Shown here in pieces: positions 7,968 to 16,560 of a DNA stretch of 64,000 nt. The stretch covers positions 310,001-374,000 of the forward strand of contig NZ_JAPFQP010000002.1 of the NCBI RefSeq assembly GCF_026241225.1. Reading direction: 5' to 3'. The notes below the pieces were generated by a model. That model saw only the letters and a list, made by a program, of their open reading frames with translations. It was not told where the DNA came from and did not search any database. Position numbers and translations under genes: made by a program. The stretch is from Lentiprolixibacter aurantiacus (GTDB lineage: Bacteria > Bacteroidota > Bacteroidia > Flavobacteriales > Flavobacteriaceae). Each line of letters starts with the position of its first letter. Positions within the stretch are counted from its first letter, which is position 1.

Positions 7968-8762
7968 TTATCTCAAACTTTCTCCTCCATCTGCTTTTAT
8001 TACAGTTCCTGTTATCCAGGCAGCTTCCTTCCTGGAAAGCAGGTAAACTACATTGCCTACATCCTCTGCCCGGGTTATCCTCCTATTGGGGTTGCGCTTC
8101 CTTGCCGCCTCAATAAGTTTTTCACTACCCGGGATCATTCGCAATGACGGGGTGTCTGTTACACCAGCCTGAATACAGTTGCATCGGATTCCCAAAGGAG
8201 CAAATTCAACTGCCATTTGTCTTACCAGGGATTCCAGGGCTACTTTAGCTGCTGATACCGCTCCATAGCCTTCCCATACTCTGGTATTTCCTTCACTGGT
8301 AAACGCAAGTACTCGCGTATCTGAATCTAACAGATCCGCAGCGATCAGGTCCTTTATCCAGTCATAGAGGCTTAACGCCATGGAATTAATGGTTACCTGG
8401 AGGTCTGATGTGCTCAGACTATCTCCGGTACCGCCCATAGGCTTTAAGTTGCCCCTGGCTATGCTGTGAACCACTACGCTGATCTTTTGATCACTCCTGA
8501 GGCGATCTGCAAGCTTTGCCACCAATTCTTTTCTGTTTACTTCCTGAATAGCGTCCTGATTAAAGCTGATCAGGGGGCATCCTGTAGCTTTAATGGATTC
8601 AAAAGCATCCTCAATACCTGGCATATCGGCCCTCCGGTCCCTGTGCACTAATAACAAGCCATAACCCTCGCTGCCCATTTTTTTCGCTGTAGCAAGCCCA
8701 AGACCTGAACTCGCCCCAAGGATGAGGCACCAGTTTTTCTTGTTGGAATTTTGATCAGACAT
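7968..8762 (-). CDS. SDR-family reductase, enoyl-ACP reductase (FabL/FabI-like)
   Basis: A 264-residue Rossmann protein. The nucleotide loop is GASSGLGLATAKK near residues 16-28. VVVHSIARG matches the FabI/FabL strand-4 motif. The catalytic pair is Tyr-x6-Lys (YGAVSAAK), the spacing used by enoyl-ACP reductases rather than the Tyr-x3-Lys of most SDRs, and the following VALESLVRQMAVEFAPLGIR resembles FabL. The likely reaction is NAD(P)H-dependent reduction of enoyl-ACP. A ketoreductase role is less likely but not excluded. I use the ATG at 8762; a TTG six bases upstream is in frame. It lies 19 bases after the type III synthase gene. Confidence 0.85.
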   Translation of the reverse strand: MSDQNSNKKNWCLILGASSGLGLATAKKMGSEGYGLLLVHRDRRADMPGIEDAFESIKATGCPLISFNQDAIQEVNRKELVAKLADRLRSDQKISVVVHSIARGNLKPMGGTGDSLSTSDLQVTINSMALSLYDWIKDLIAADLLDSDTRVLAFTSEGNTRVWEGYGAVSAAKVALESLVRQMAVEFAPLGIRCNCIQAGVTDTPSLRMIPGSEKLIEAARKRNPNRRITRAEDVGNVVYLLSRKEAAWITGTVIKADGGESLR

Positions 8763-8781
8763 ATTCAAACTTCAAGACTAA

Positions 8782-9837
8782 TTACCACTCCAGTAGTACC
8801 CTTTGGGCAGAGAAACCTGGGCCAAAACTAAGGATCAAGCCCTGGGTGCCGGCATCAGTTTCCTTATTCATAAAGCGTTCCAGCACATAAAGCACGGTAA
8901 CACTACTCATATTTCCATATAATCGTAAGGTTTCCCGGGTATCATCTATATTTTTTCCCAGCTCCCCGAAAAGAGATTCCACGGTCTGTACGATCTTCCT
9001 GCCTCCCGGATGAAAGATCAGGTAATCTATATTTTCTATTTGTGTTTGATATTTTTCCAGAAAGGGGTGGATAATTTCAGGAAAATGATTTGAAATGGTT
9101 TCGGGAACTGAAGGGTCCAGAATCATTTTCAGGCCTGTATTGGTGAGATCGAATCCCATTAGATGCGTAGCATCCTTAAAATGGTACATTTCCTCACCCA
9201 GTACTTGGGGGCCGTTATCTGTGCTTTCCGAGCTCATGAGGACACAGGCTGCTCCGTCACCGAATATGGCTGCACTGACCATGTTGGCCATGGAAAAATC
9301 ATTTAATTGAAAGGTGGCGGTGGGACTTTCAACCGCAATAATAGCCGCCCTTTTTCCCGGTTGCGCCCTCAAGAACTGGGAAGCGTAAATAATACCAGAG
9401 ACTCCGGCTGCACAGCCCATTTCAGTAACGGGAAGCCTGATTACATCTGGCCTCAAACCCATTTCGTTTATAATATAAGCATCCAGTGAAGGTATCATTA
9501 TACCCGTACAGCTAACAGTTATAATGATGTCAAGGTCTTCCGGGTTCCAGTCGGCTTGCTTTAAAGCTTTCTTCAGGACCTTATTTCCTAATCTTTTGGA
9601 TTCCCTGGAATAGATTGCGTTCTTTTCCTCAAAGCTGCTAGCAGTAAAGACTTCTTCAATATCCATTATGCCATAGCGTTTATCCACGCCGGCACCTTCA
9701 AAAATTTTAATCACCTTTCTCTGAAATCGCTCTTCCTGTCCACTAAGCCATAGTGAAACCACCGGCAGAATTTCTTCCGTTTTACGGGAATAATCCGGAA
9801 GTTGCCTGGCAACTGTAACTATTCGGGCTTCACTCAT
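8782..9837 (-). CDS. Type III polyketide synthase (chalcone/stilbene synthase family)
   Basis: A 351-residue thiolase-fold protein of normal type III PKS length. The Cys-His-Asn triad is complete: Cys142 in TEMGCAAGVSGI, His276 in IFHPGGRK and Asn309 in LYGNMSSVTV, and the C-terminal SFGPGFSAQ loop is present. Such enzymes extend an acyl starter with malonyl-CoA and cyclise the chain to resorcinols, pyrones or phloroglucinols. The adjacent ACP, ketosynthase, dehydratase and reductase suggest that a long acyl chain made in the operon is the starter, as in alkylresorcinol synthases. The gene starts 1 base after the methyltransferase. The exact ring type cannot be read from the sequence. Confidence 0.93.
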   Translation of the reverse strand: MSEARIVTVARQLPDYSRKTEEILPVVSLWLSGQEERFQRKVIKIFEGAGVDKRYGIMDIEEVFTASSFEEKNAIYSRESKRLGNKVLKKALKQADWNPEDLDIIITVSCTGIMIPSLDAYIINEMGLRPDVIRLPVTEMGCAAGVSGIIYASQFLRAQPGKRAAIIAVESPTATFQLNDFSMANMVSAAIFGDGAACVLMSSESTDNGPQVLGEEMYHFKDATHLMGFDLTNTGLKMILDPSVPETISNHFPEIIHPFLEKYQTQIENIDYLIFHPGGRKIVQTVESLFGELGKNIDDTRETLRLYGNMSSVTVLYVLERFMNKETDAGTQGLILSFGPGFSAQRVLLEW

Positions 9838-9838
9838 T

Positions 9839-10555
9839 TTATATACGATCAGCTGGGGCTAATATCAGTAAATAGCGAAAAGCCCACTTCCATTTAATTT
9901 CTGGGATAAATGCGGGAACCTGCCTGGAAAACGCCATTAACTCACTACGTTTAAACCCCCTTTTTATGGAGACCAGGCCATCGTGCCTAGCAATTTTTGT
10001 TTTAATAAAAATAGCACTAAAGAACTTAAATAAACAATATGCCAGGGGGCTTCTTTGCAAATCGTTCACCACCACTGCTTTACGGGCCATAGCCGCCAGG
10101 CTTTTTATAAATTGAGGTATTTGACCAGAGGGTATGTGGTGCAAGGTAAGCGTGCATAAAACAATGTCTGAAGAAAAACCATGGTTAGGATCTTTCATGA
10201 CATCTGCCGTATGGTAGGTGATTTCAGGAAAATCCCGGCTATTTTCCTGCGCAAGACGTATTGCCATTTCATTAATATCCAGGCCTATAAACTTTACCCT
10301 GTATTTCATATTTCTGCATATTACGGCCAGTTGCCTGAGCATTGCTCCATCACCACAACCCACATCCGTAATGCTGTAGTCACGGTCCTGCTCACTCCTG
10401 AGGATACTAAAGACAGCCTTCCGGGTTATCCGATCTCCCCCCAAAAGCCTGTTGGCCCTGCTTACATCCCGGAGTACCTTATCCAATATAGCAGAATCCA
10501 GGGATAGGTCGTCCATGAGTTCTGCTTCCGTGCTCCTGTTCTTAAATACCATCAT
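9839..10555 (-). CDS. Class I SAM-dependent methyltransferase
   Basis: A 238-residue protein with the SAM-binding motif I ITDVGCGDGAMLRQL (about residues 62-76), an acidic end of strand 2 (IGLDINEMAI) and LHHIPS after motif IV. It should methylate the polyketide ring or a phenolic hydroxyl. Its ATG overlaps the stop of the flavoprotein gene (ATGA), and it lies 1 base from the type III synthase, which gives the order hydroxylase, methyltransferase, type III PKS. The same trio is known in Streptomyces srs and in Bacillus bps-type phenolic lipid pathways, with other gene orders. A second ATG 3 bases downstream could also serve. Confidence 0.88.
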   Translation of the reverse strand: MMVFKNRSTEAELMDDLSLDSAILDKVLRDVSRANRLLGGDRITRKAVFSILRSEQDRDYSITDVGCGDGAMLRQLAVICRNMKYRVKFIGLDINEMAIRLAQENSRDFPEITYHTADVMKDPNHGFSSDIVLCTLTLHHIPSGQIPQFIKSLAAMARKAVVVNDLQRSPLAYCLFKFFSAIFIKTKIARHDGLVSIKRGFKRSELMAFSRQVPAFIPEIKWKWAFRYLLILAPADRI

Positions 10556-11673
10556 ACAGCAATGGGCTTACCGTGGGTTTTTTGAATTATTCTGCGGGCA
10601 AGTGAAGGAAAGCGGGAAAGTCCAGCCATCAGCGCTCCGGAAATGTTTTCACGAAGTAAAAGGTGCTGAAGCTTTCTCCCCAGACGCATACGTTGTTCAA
10701 AGTGCTGTTGCCAGTTTTTTTGGTACTCCTGCTCCAGGGAAACCCTGTCAAAACCTGAAACATTGTAATACCTTATAATGCCCTCTGCAGCCATTTTGGC
10801 GCTGTGAATGGCCATAGCCATGCCATTGCCACATAAAGGATGTATCAGTCCTGCAGTATCTCCACAGAAAAGTATGTGATTGGTAACTACGTTCTTTTTT
10901 TCAAAGGACACCTGTGCAATGCTTAGCGGACTTTTCCAAAGGGGTTGGGCTTCTTTGAGGAAATCCGAAAGGAAAGGATTCCTGCTCAGCACATTTTGGT
11001 TAAATTCCTCAATATTACGGTACTTGCTAAAGTTGCTGTATGAGGCGAGATAACACATGTTGACCGCCCCAGTTTCGGTTTTGGACAACCCGCAATATCC
11101 ACCTTCAAAATTGTGCAGCGCCACCTGATTGTCAGGGAAATCTGGAAAGGTGTAATGCGCTTTAACGGCCAGCCATGGAGATTTTTGATAAGCAAAGGGG
11201 CGTTTAAGGGATTTGTCCAGGTTGCTGCGCTTGCCATAAGCGGCAATAACAAATTGAGAGCGATGTGAGGAACCGTTCGTTCTTTTAACTTCAAACTGAC
11301 CCCCGAGATAATCCAGTCCGATAGCAGTATCAAAAATAAACCCCACCCCTTCTTCAACACACCTCTGGTATAGTAAATGATCCAGGGCATACCTGCTAAT
11401 CCCTATACCTCCAAGCGGTAATTGGAAAGAAAAGGAACGCCCTTTTTGCGTACTAAGCACAAAGTGATCAATAAACACCCCTTTGTCAAGCGCTACTCCA
11501 AGATCCTTCAGGTAGGGAACCACCTCTCTTGAAACATACTCTCCGCATACCTTATGTCGCGGATATGCTGTTTTTTCTATTACCGTCACCGCTACGCCGT
11601 TTAGCGACAATTCCAGAGCCGCAGTTAATCCGGCCAGCCCGCCTCCTAACACTAAGACATTACAATCGCTCAC
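10552..11673 (-). CDS. FAD-dependent monooxygenase (UbiH/geranylgeranyl-reductase type)
   Basis: A 373-residue flavoprotein and first gene of the operon. The N-terminal dinucleotide fold is VLVLGGGLAGLTAALELSLNG, the second block is KVCGEYVS near residue 42, and FCGDTAGLIHPLCGNGMAM is the GD motif that contacts the FAD ribityl chain. The pattern is of the p-hydroxybenzoate hydroxylase superfamily, close to UbiH and geranylgeranyl reductases. It probably hydroxylates the aromatic ring to a hydroquinone/quinone, like SrsC. The start is GTG at 11673; an in-frame stop lies 9 bases upstream and there is no ATG alternative. No clear promoter was seen, although TAACTTGA just upstream is a poor -7 match. 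Confidence 0.88.
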   Translation of the reverse strand: MSDCNVLVLGGGLAGLTAALELSLNGVAVTVIEKTAYPRHKVCGEYVSREVVPYLKDLGVALDKGVFIDHFVLSTQKGRSFSFQLPLGGIGISRYALDHLLYQRCVEEGVGFIFDTAIGLDYLGGQFEVKRTNGSSHRSQFVIAAYGKRSNLDKSLKRPFAYQKSPWLAVKAHYTFPDFPDNQVALHNFEGGYCGLSKTETGAVNMCYLASYSNFSKYRNIEEFNQNVLSRNPFLSDFLKEAQPLWKSPLSIAQVSFEKKNVVTNHILFCGDTAGLIHPLCGNGMAMAIHSAKMAAEGIIRYYNVSGFDRVSLEQEYQKNWQQHFEQRMRLGRKLQHLLLRENISGALMAGLSRFPSLARRIIQKTHGKPIAV

Positions 11674-11700
11674 CTGCTCAAGTTAGTACTTTAGAAATAA

Positions 11701-11729
11701 AAAAACCCGGCTTAAGAGGCCGGGTTTTT
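11701..11729. terminator. Bidirectional-looking rho-independent terminator
   Basis: AAAAACCCGGC (11701-11711) and GCCGGGTTTTT (11719-11729) form an 11-bp perfect stem with a 7-base loop. On the minus strand the stem is followed by a T run, so it ends the OmpA/lipocalin operon before the polyketide operon starts. Confidence 0.88.
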
Positions 11730-11746
11730 ATTCAATAGCACGCTAC

Positions 11747-12439
11747 TTATCCTTTGGTATTCTGAATTGCTTCTTCTTTCAGGGCCTCGCTGGCAATGAT
11801 CCCTAATTCTACCCTTCTGTTCTTTGCCTTTCCTTCTGCAGTGGCATTGTCTGCTTTAGGCTGACTTTCCCCATACCACCTGGTGGTAAATCGATCAGCG
11901 GAAATTCCCTGGCTAATCAGGTAGTTGGTCACTGACTCAGCGCGCTGTTGTGACAATTTCATATTGTACTCATCAGATCCGGCACTGTCTGTATGCCCTT
12001 CGATCAGTATAACCGATTTGGGATATTCCCTGAATATTTCTGCCAGGCGGTTTAGGGTCTCAGCCGATGTGCCTTTAACGTTGGATTTATTGGTGTCAAA
12101 ATAGACGCCGGCTTCTTCATTAAAGGTTACGTTAATCCCCTCTCCAACTCGTGTTACTTCAGCCCCTGGGATCTCCTCTTCAATACGTTCTGCCTGACGA
12201 TCCATCCTATCGCCTATATAACCTCCGGCTACTCCGCCTATGGCACCGCCAATTATGGCACCAAGCACCGTGTTCCCTTTTCCAACATTATTGCCAATTA
12301 CTCCGCCTATCACAGCCCCTCCGGCTGTTCCTATTACTGCACCTTTTTGCTTGTTATTGGCATTTCTTATAGCTGAGCACCCGGAAAGAAGTGCAGCAAC
12401 CATGATCAGTATCGAAAATTGTTTTATTGTCATTTTCAT
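11747..12439 (-). CDS. OmpA-family lipoprotein with glycine-zipper segment
   Basis: A 230-residue outer-membrane lipoprotein. Residues 1-21 are a lipoprotein signal ending LLSGC. Residues 33-75 are a glycine-zipper region (repeated GxxxG, such as GGAVIGGVIGNNVGKG) typical of membrane-embedded or pore-forming helices. Residues 105-215 are an OmpA C-terminal peptidoglycan-binding domain, with VILIEGHTDSAGSDEYN and the NRRVEL end. It should anchor the outer membrane to peptidoglycan. It follows the lipocalin-like gene by 8 bases in one operon and is closed by the hairpin at 11701-11729. The start could also be the ATG two codons inside (MTIKQF). Confidence 0.9.
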   Translation of the reverse strand: MKMTIKQFSILIMVAALLSGCSAIRNANNKQKGAVIGTAGGAVIGGVIGNNVGKGNTVLGAIIGGAIGGVAGGYIGDRMDRQAERIEEEIPGAEVTRVGEGINVTFNEEAGVYFDTNKSNVKGTSAETLNRLAEIFREYPKSVILIEGHTDSAGSDEYNMKLSQQRAESVTNYLISQGISADRFTTRWYGESQPKADNATAEGKAKNRRVELGIIASEALKEEAIQNTKG

Positions 12440-12447
12440 CAGTGCTC

Positions 12448-12930
12448 TTATTTTTTTACAAATTCATAAACAATGGTAATGGGTGAACCATCTACAGATA
12501 CATTTGAACGAAGTATCATTTCTCCTTCGGTAAGGCTGCTTATTTCGAGGCGATAACCCAGTCCGGAGTCAAGGTCCTTAAATTTTTCATCAATAAATTT
12601 AAATTGCAACTGGGATTTATAGTTCTCAGGGCGCTCTACAACCGACCATCGGATAAAGCGATCACCTCCATCACAAAGGCTACCGCTTTTAATGGTGTAT
12701 CTGCCCGTGCTGTTGTTATCCCTGAAAAACCAATCGCTTCCTTCAAAGCAAACTGCTGTAGCATCATTGAACAGTACCGCATTAAAAGTACCTGTATTGT
12801 TCTCGTATTTAATATTTTCAAGTGACCAGGTTCCACTTATGAGGTTTCGCTGGCTCCTTACGGATTTAGTAACTGAGCAGGCGCTCAAAGCAAAGAAGAT
12901 CGCAAGGTAAAAAAGTGCTTTACTTTTCAT
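12448..12930 (-). CDS. Lipocalin-like lipoprotein
   Basis: A 160-residue protein with a lipoprotein signal (MKSKALFYLAIFFALSAC; lipobox LSAC). The mature part contains GTWSLENIKYEN, followed by beta-strand-rich sequence and FKDLDSGLGYRLEISSLT, which fits the lipocalin-like domain found in many Bacteroidota lipoproteins (small calycin barrel). Substrate unknown. The frame is open upstream to about 12999, but only the ATG at 12930 puts the signal peptide at the N-terminus. It is the first gene of a two-gene operon with the OmpA lipoprotein, suggesting an envelope role. Confidence 0.8.
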   Translation of the reverse strand: MKSKALFYLAIFFALSACSVTKSVRSQRNLISGTWSLENIKYENNTGTFNAVLFNDATAVCFEGSDWFFRDNNSTGRYTIKSGSLCDGGDRFIRWSVVERPENYKSQLQFKFIDEKFKDLDSGLGYRLEISSLTEGEMILRSNVSVDGSPITIVYEFVKK

Positions 12931-13033
12931 ATAGCAGGTGAATTGTTTACTGTTGGTATATACGTGAAAATTGATCCTTTGGTTTCCCTGATTGCACAAT
13001 ATTTAAGGATTTTGCTAACAAAAAAACATCTTT

Positions 13034-15028
13034 CTAGTATGCCAGAAGCTCGTTAAGTGCTATCACAAATCTTTCCTTTGGCAGGAAGTGATTTTCCAGG
13101 CTTCTGGCAAAGGGAACCGGGGTTTCCAGGCTTGCCACCCTTCTTACTGGTGCATCCAGGGATTCAAAGCATTGCTCACCCACCAGGGCGGCAATATCGC
13201 TGGCTATTCCGCCAAACAAAGTGTCCTCCTGAAGTACAAGCAGTTTTCCGGTTTTACATACGGACTTGTATACGGCCTCCATATCCAAGGGCTGAAGCGT
13301 CCGGAGATCCAGCAGGTCTGCCTTAATTTCGGGCTGGTTTTCCAGGGCATCCAAAGCCCAGTGTACCCCAGCTCCATAGGTGACTATGGTAACATCATTA
13401 CCTTCTTTTAGTAATGAAGCCTTGCCCAAAGGAAGTGTATAATAGTCTTTGGGAACATCTTGATAGATGCTCCTGTAAAGTGCCTTGTGCTCAAAAAACA
13501 TAACGGGGTTGGGATCCTCGATGGATGTGGCAAGCAATCCTTTGGCATCATAAGGAAACGCCGGGTAAACAACCTTTAACCCTGGTGTTTTCGTAAACCA
13601 TGCTTCATTTGTCTGGGAATGGAAGGGCCCGGCTCCTACTCCTGCCCCACAGGGCATCCTAATGACTACATCTGCCTTTTCGTTCCATCGATAATGCACC
13701 TTGGCGAGATAGTTAACAATAGGGTTAAATCCGCTGCTGACAAAGTCGCCGAATTGCATTTCCATGACCGCTTTCATCCCGTTTAAGGACAACCCCATTG
13801 CCGCAGAAACCACAGCCGATTCACAAATGGGGGTGTTACGCACACGCTCCTTGCCAAAAAGTCCGGCAAAGCCATCTGTAATCTTAAATACTCCACCGTA
13901 TTCTGCAATATCCTGCCCCAGAATTACCAGGTTATCATGCCGCTCCATACACTGCCTTAACCCTTCTGAAATAGCATCTACCAATCGGACATTATGATCA
14001 TCACCTTTAGGTATAACTTCTTGATATAAATTTTTTTGATAAACATCTCCTAATTCAATACTTTCAGTAAAATCAACTTCCCCTTCTTCAAAGGCAAGTT
14101 TCAGGTTATCATCAATTTCGTGTATGTATTCCTTTTTAATAGCTACCTCCTCCTGTTCCAGCAAAAAGCCCTGTTCATGGAGGTAAGCCAGGTAGTTTTG
14201 AATAGGATCCTTTTCAGCCCATTCTTCCAGAAGTTTTTTGGGAACGTATTTTGTACCGCTAGCCTCTTCATGCCCCCGCATCCTGAAGGTTTTGAATTCA
14301 ACCAGTACAGGCCTGGGATCTTTACGCATGCTCTTGCAAAGGGAATTTACCTTCCGGTATACTTCCAGGATATTATTGCCATCAACTATATGTGATTCGA
14401 TGCCATAACCCACGCCTTTATCAGCGATATGCTCACATCGATACTGTTCGCTTACTGGTGTGGATAGCCCGTAACCATTGTTCTCTACACAAAAAAGAAC
14501 CGGCAGGTCCCAGACTGCAGCCAGATTAAGTGCCTCATGGAAATCCCCTTCACTGGTTGCCCCTTCCCCGGTAAATACTGCCGTAACCCGTTTTTCCTTT
14601 CTCAGTTTATGTGCCAGTGCAATACCATCGGCCACCCCCAACTGTGGCCCCAGATGGGAAATCATACCCACTATACGGTATTCCTGAGTACCAAAATGGA
14701 AACTCCTGTCTCGGCCCTTGGTAAAGCCGCTGGCTTTGCCCTGCCATTGAGAAAACAACCTGTTCAATGGGATTCCCCTGCTGGTAAAAACTCCAAGGTT
14801 GCGGTGCATGGGAAGAATATATTCATCGTCCATGAGTGCAGAAACAACGCCAACAGCTATTGCTTCCTGCCCCATGCCGCTAAACCATTTGGAAATTTTC
14901 CCCTGGCGCAGGAGAATGAGCATTTTCTCCTCTATCATCCTGGATTTCAGCATCCGCCTGAACAATTCCAGCTGCATTTCTACTGAAATGCCCTCACCGT
15001 TATATTTCATGTACGATACGCTATCCAT
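13034..15028 (-). CDS. 2-oxoacid dehydrogenase E1, fused alpha and beta subunits (BCKDH-like)
   Basis: A 664-residue protein joining E1 alpha (about residues 1-330) and E1 beta (about 345-664). The thiamine diphosphate motif is GEG (154-156), 26 residues, then NN (183-184), with the GEGATSEGDFHEALN form seen in branched-chain oxoacid dehydrogenases. The beta half has GQDIAEYGGVFKITDGFAGLFG and RMPCGAGVGAGPFHSQ. It decarboxylates a branched-chain or related 2-oxoacid and passes the acyl group to E2. E2 and E3 are not in the window. Starts at 15028 or 15010 are both possible. Branched acyl-CoA from such an enzyme feeds iso-fatty-acid synthesis, the main lipids of these bacteria. Confidence 0.9.
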   Translation of the reverse strand: MDSVSYMKYNGEGISVEMQLELFRRMLKSRMIEEKMLILLRQGKISKWFSGMGQEAIAVGVVSALMDDEYILPMHRNLGVFTSRGIPLNRLFSQWQGKASGFTKGRDRSFHFGTQEYRIVGMISHLGPQLGVADGIALAHKLRKEKRVTAVFTGEGATSEGDFHEALNLAAVWDLPVLFCVENNGYGLSTPVSEQYRCEHIADKGVGYGIESHIVDGNNILEVYRKVNSLCKSMRKDPRPVLVEFKTFRMRGHEEASGTKYVPKKLLEEWAEKDPIQNYLAYLHEQGFLLEQEEVAIKKEYIHEIDDNLKLAFEEGEVDFTESIELGDVYQKNLYQEVIPKGDDHNVRLVDAISEGLRQCMERHDNLVILGQDIAEYGGVFKITDGFAGLFGKERVRNTPICESAVVSAAMGLSLNGMKAVMEMQFGDFVSSGFNPIVNYLAKVHYRWNEKADVVIRMPCGAGVGAGPFHSQTNEAWFTKTPGLKVVYPAFPYDAKGLLATSIEDPNPVMFFEHKALYRSIYQDVPKDYYTLPLGKASLLKEGNDVTIVTYGAGVHWALDALENQPEIKADLLDLRTLQPLDMEAVYKSVCKTGKLLVLQEDTLFGGIASDIAALVGEQCFESLDAPVRRVASLETPVPFARSLENHFLPKERFVIALNELLAY

Positions 15029-15101
15029 ATATACCGGATGTAAATGTAACAAAATTGGAATCACCCCTTTCAGGAATCTGTATTCGTACCTCCAATTTTT
15101 T

Positions 15102-15109
15102 TACCTTTG
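15102..15109 (+). promoter_or_regulatory. Promoter -7 element (TACCTTTG) of the oxygenase gene
   Basis: TACCTTTG is a perfect match to TAnnTTTG, 24 bases before the ATG at 15134, in the 105-base gap between two divergent genes. No good -33 TTG was found at the right distance. Confidence 0.6.
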
Positions 15110-15133
15110 GCTTAATAAAACACAAATAACAAT

Positions 15134-16084
15134 ATGAGTGGCATACCCAGTGTGGATTTAAGGGATTTTATCTCCGGGGATGAAGTCAGAAAGCAAAAAT
15201 TTGTTCGTGAAATTGGAAGGGCATTTGAAGAAATTGGTTTCGTTGCGCTTAGTGGTCATTTCCTTTCGGATGAGCTTGTAGAGGAATTGTACGCTGAAGT
15301 CAAGGCCTTTTTTGAATTGCCGCAGGAGACTAAAGATTCTTATGAAATTCCAGGAATAGGCGGACAGCGTGGCTATACTTCTTTCGGAAAAGAGCACGCA
15401 AAGGGAAGAAAAGAAGGAGATCTTAAGGAATTCTGGCATTTCGGACAGTACGTAGAGGACAACCCCGAACTGGAGGCAGAATATCCGGCCAATGTACTGG
15501 TCGAAGAATTGCCCAGGTTTAATGAAGTAGGCAAAGAGACCTATAAAATGCTTGAAAAAACGGCTCAATATGTCCTGCGTGCCCTCGCGCTTCACCTGGA
15601 TCTGGAAGAGCAGTATTTTGACGAGTTTATAAAGAACGGAAATTCCATACTAAGGCCCATACATTATCCCCCTATAACTGAGGAACCTAAGAACGCAGTG
15701 CGTGCAGCCGCCCATGGAGACATCAATTTGATTACCCTGCTCATGGGTGCCCATGGAAAAGGGTTACAGGTTCAAAATCACGAAGGGCAATGGATCGATG
15801 CCATAGCCAAACCAGATCAACTAATGATCAACGTTGGGGATATGCTATCTCGTTTAACGAATAATAAACTCAAGTCCACCATTCACCAGGTAGTCAATCC
15901 CCCAAGGGAATTATGGGGTACTTCTCGTTATTCCATACCGTTTTTCATGCACCCTATAAGTGAAATGCCCCTGAATTGCCTTGAAAATTGTATTGATCAG
16001 GAACATCCAAAGGGGTTTGAAGATGCCACAGCAGGGGAATATCTCAACGAACGTCTCATTGAACTGGGCTTAATTAAAAAATAG
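15134..16084 (+). CDS. Isopenicillin-N-synthase-like Fe(II) oxygenase
   Basis: A 316-residue cytoplasmic protein of the isopenicillin N synthase / 2-oxoglutarate oxygenase superfamily. The iron ligands are H194 and D196 (AAHGDINLIT) and H251 (STIHQVVNP). R265 and S267 (SRYSIPFF) form the RxS pair that binds 2-oxoglutarate. The N-terminal domain (VDLRDFISG, then GFVALSGH) is the usual DIOX_N. All catalytic residues are present, so it is an active oxygenase, but the substrate is unknown. A SUI1-like gene follows after 2 bases; the pairing suggests shared transcription rather than a shared pathway. Confidence 0.88.
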   Translation: MSGIPSVDLRDFISGDEVRKQKFVREIGRAFEEIGFVALSGHFLSDELVEELYAEVKAFFELPQETKDSYEIPGIGGQRGYTSFGKEHAKGRKEGDLKEFWHFGQYVEDNPELEAEYPANVLVEELPRFNEVGKETYKMLEKTAQYVLRALALHLDLEEQYFDEFIKNGNSILRPIHYPPITEEPKNAVRAAAHGDINLITLLMGAHGKGLQVQNHEGQWIDAIAKPDQLMINVGDMLSRLTNNKLKSTIHQVVNPPRELWGTSRYSIPFFMHPISEMPLNCLENCIDQEHPKGFEDATAGEYLNERLIELGLIKK

Positions 16085-16086
16085 CA

Positions 16087-16419
16087 GTGGATTTACAGGA
16101 TCAGCTAAAGAAGCTTTTTCCGGACCATGAACCGGAGAAAACAATGAATGAAAACAATTCCAAAAAACCAGATTTCTGGTTGCAGGATGCTCCAATACTG
16201 TGCAAGTATGAAAAACGCAAAGGCAAACCGGTAACGCTACTGGAAGGTTATACTGGTGCAACGGAAGATTTTAAAAAACTGACCGGTCTCCTGAAAAACA
16301 AATTACAGGTTGGTGGATCTTTTAAAAACGACATTATACTGATCCAGGGCAACAACCGGGACAGGATTATGGAATTGCTCAAAGAACTGGGTTTTAGCAC
16401 TAAACGCGTTGGTGGCTGA
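16087..16419 (+). CDS. SUI1/eIF1-like translation factor (YciH type)
   Basis: A 110-residue basic protein. The C-terminal half is a SUI1 domain: CKYEKRKGKPVTLLEGYTG, LKNKLQVGGSFKNDIILIQG (the KxxxGxGGxxKxxxIxIQG core) and the end LGFSTKRVGG. Bacterial SUI1/YciH proteins are eIF1 relatives; in E. coli YciH has been linked to start-site fidelity and stress. The N-terminus contains the Bacteroidota block DFWLQDAPILC. The start is GTG at 16087, two bases after the oxygenase stop; the next ATG (16144) would remove 19 residues that look conserved. Confidence 0.82.
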   Translation: MDLQDQLKKLFPDHEPEKTMNENNSKKPDFWLQDAPILCKYEKRKGKPVTLLEGYTGATEDFKKLTGLLKNKLQVGGSFKNDIILIQGNNRDRIMELLKELGFSTKRVGG

Positions 16420-16500
16420 TGTGAAATCTAAATTGTTGAGTTACTGATTTCTAAGTAAATTTTCACTTCTTTTGTTGATATTTTAGCTGTTAAAATGTTT

Positions 16501-16529
16501 TTGTTTTTTTCGATAAAACGTTACTTTTA
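16501..16529 (+). promoter_or_regulatory. Promoter of the DUF1835 operon (TTG, 18 bases, TACTTTTA)
   Basis: A -33 TTG at 16501-16503 within a T-rich run and a -7 TACTTTTA at 16522-16529 (one mismatch to TAnnTTTG) are separated by 18 bases. Two copies of AAACGTTA (16516-16523 and 16529-16536) overlap the -7 region and may be a regulator site. Confidence 0.5.
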
Positions 16530-16560
16530 AACGTTATAACCTAATCAACACACCTAAATA

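Noticed and set aside
14537-14986. A 149-codon plus-strand frame inside the E1 dehydrogenase gene
   Set aside because: Antisense to a highly conserved coding region; composition is not protein-like.
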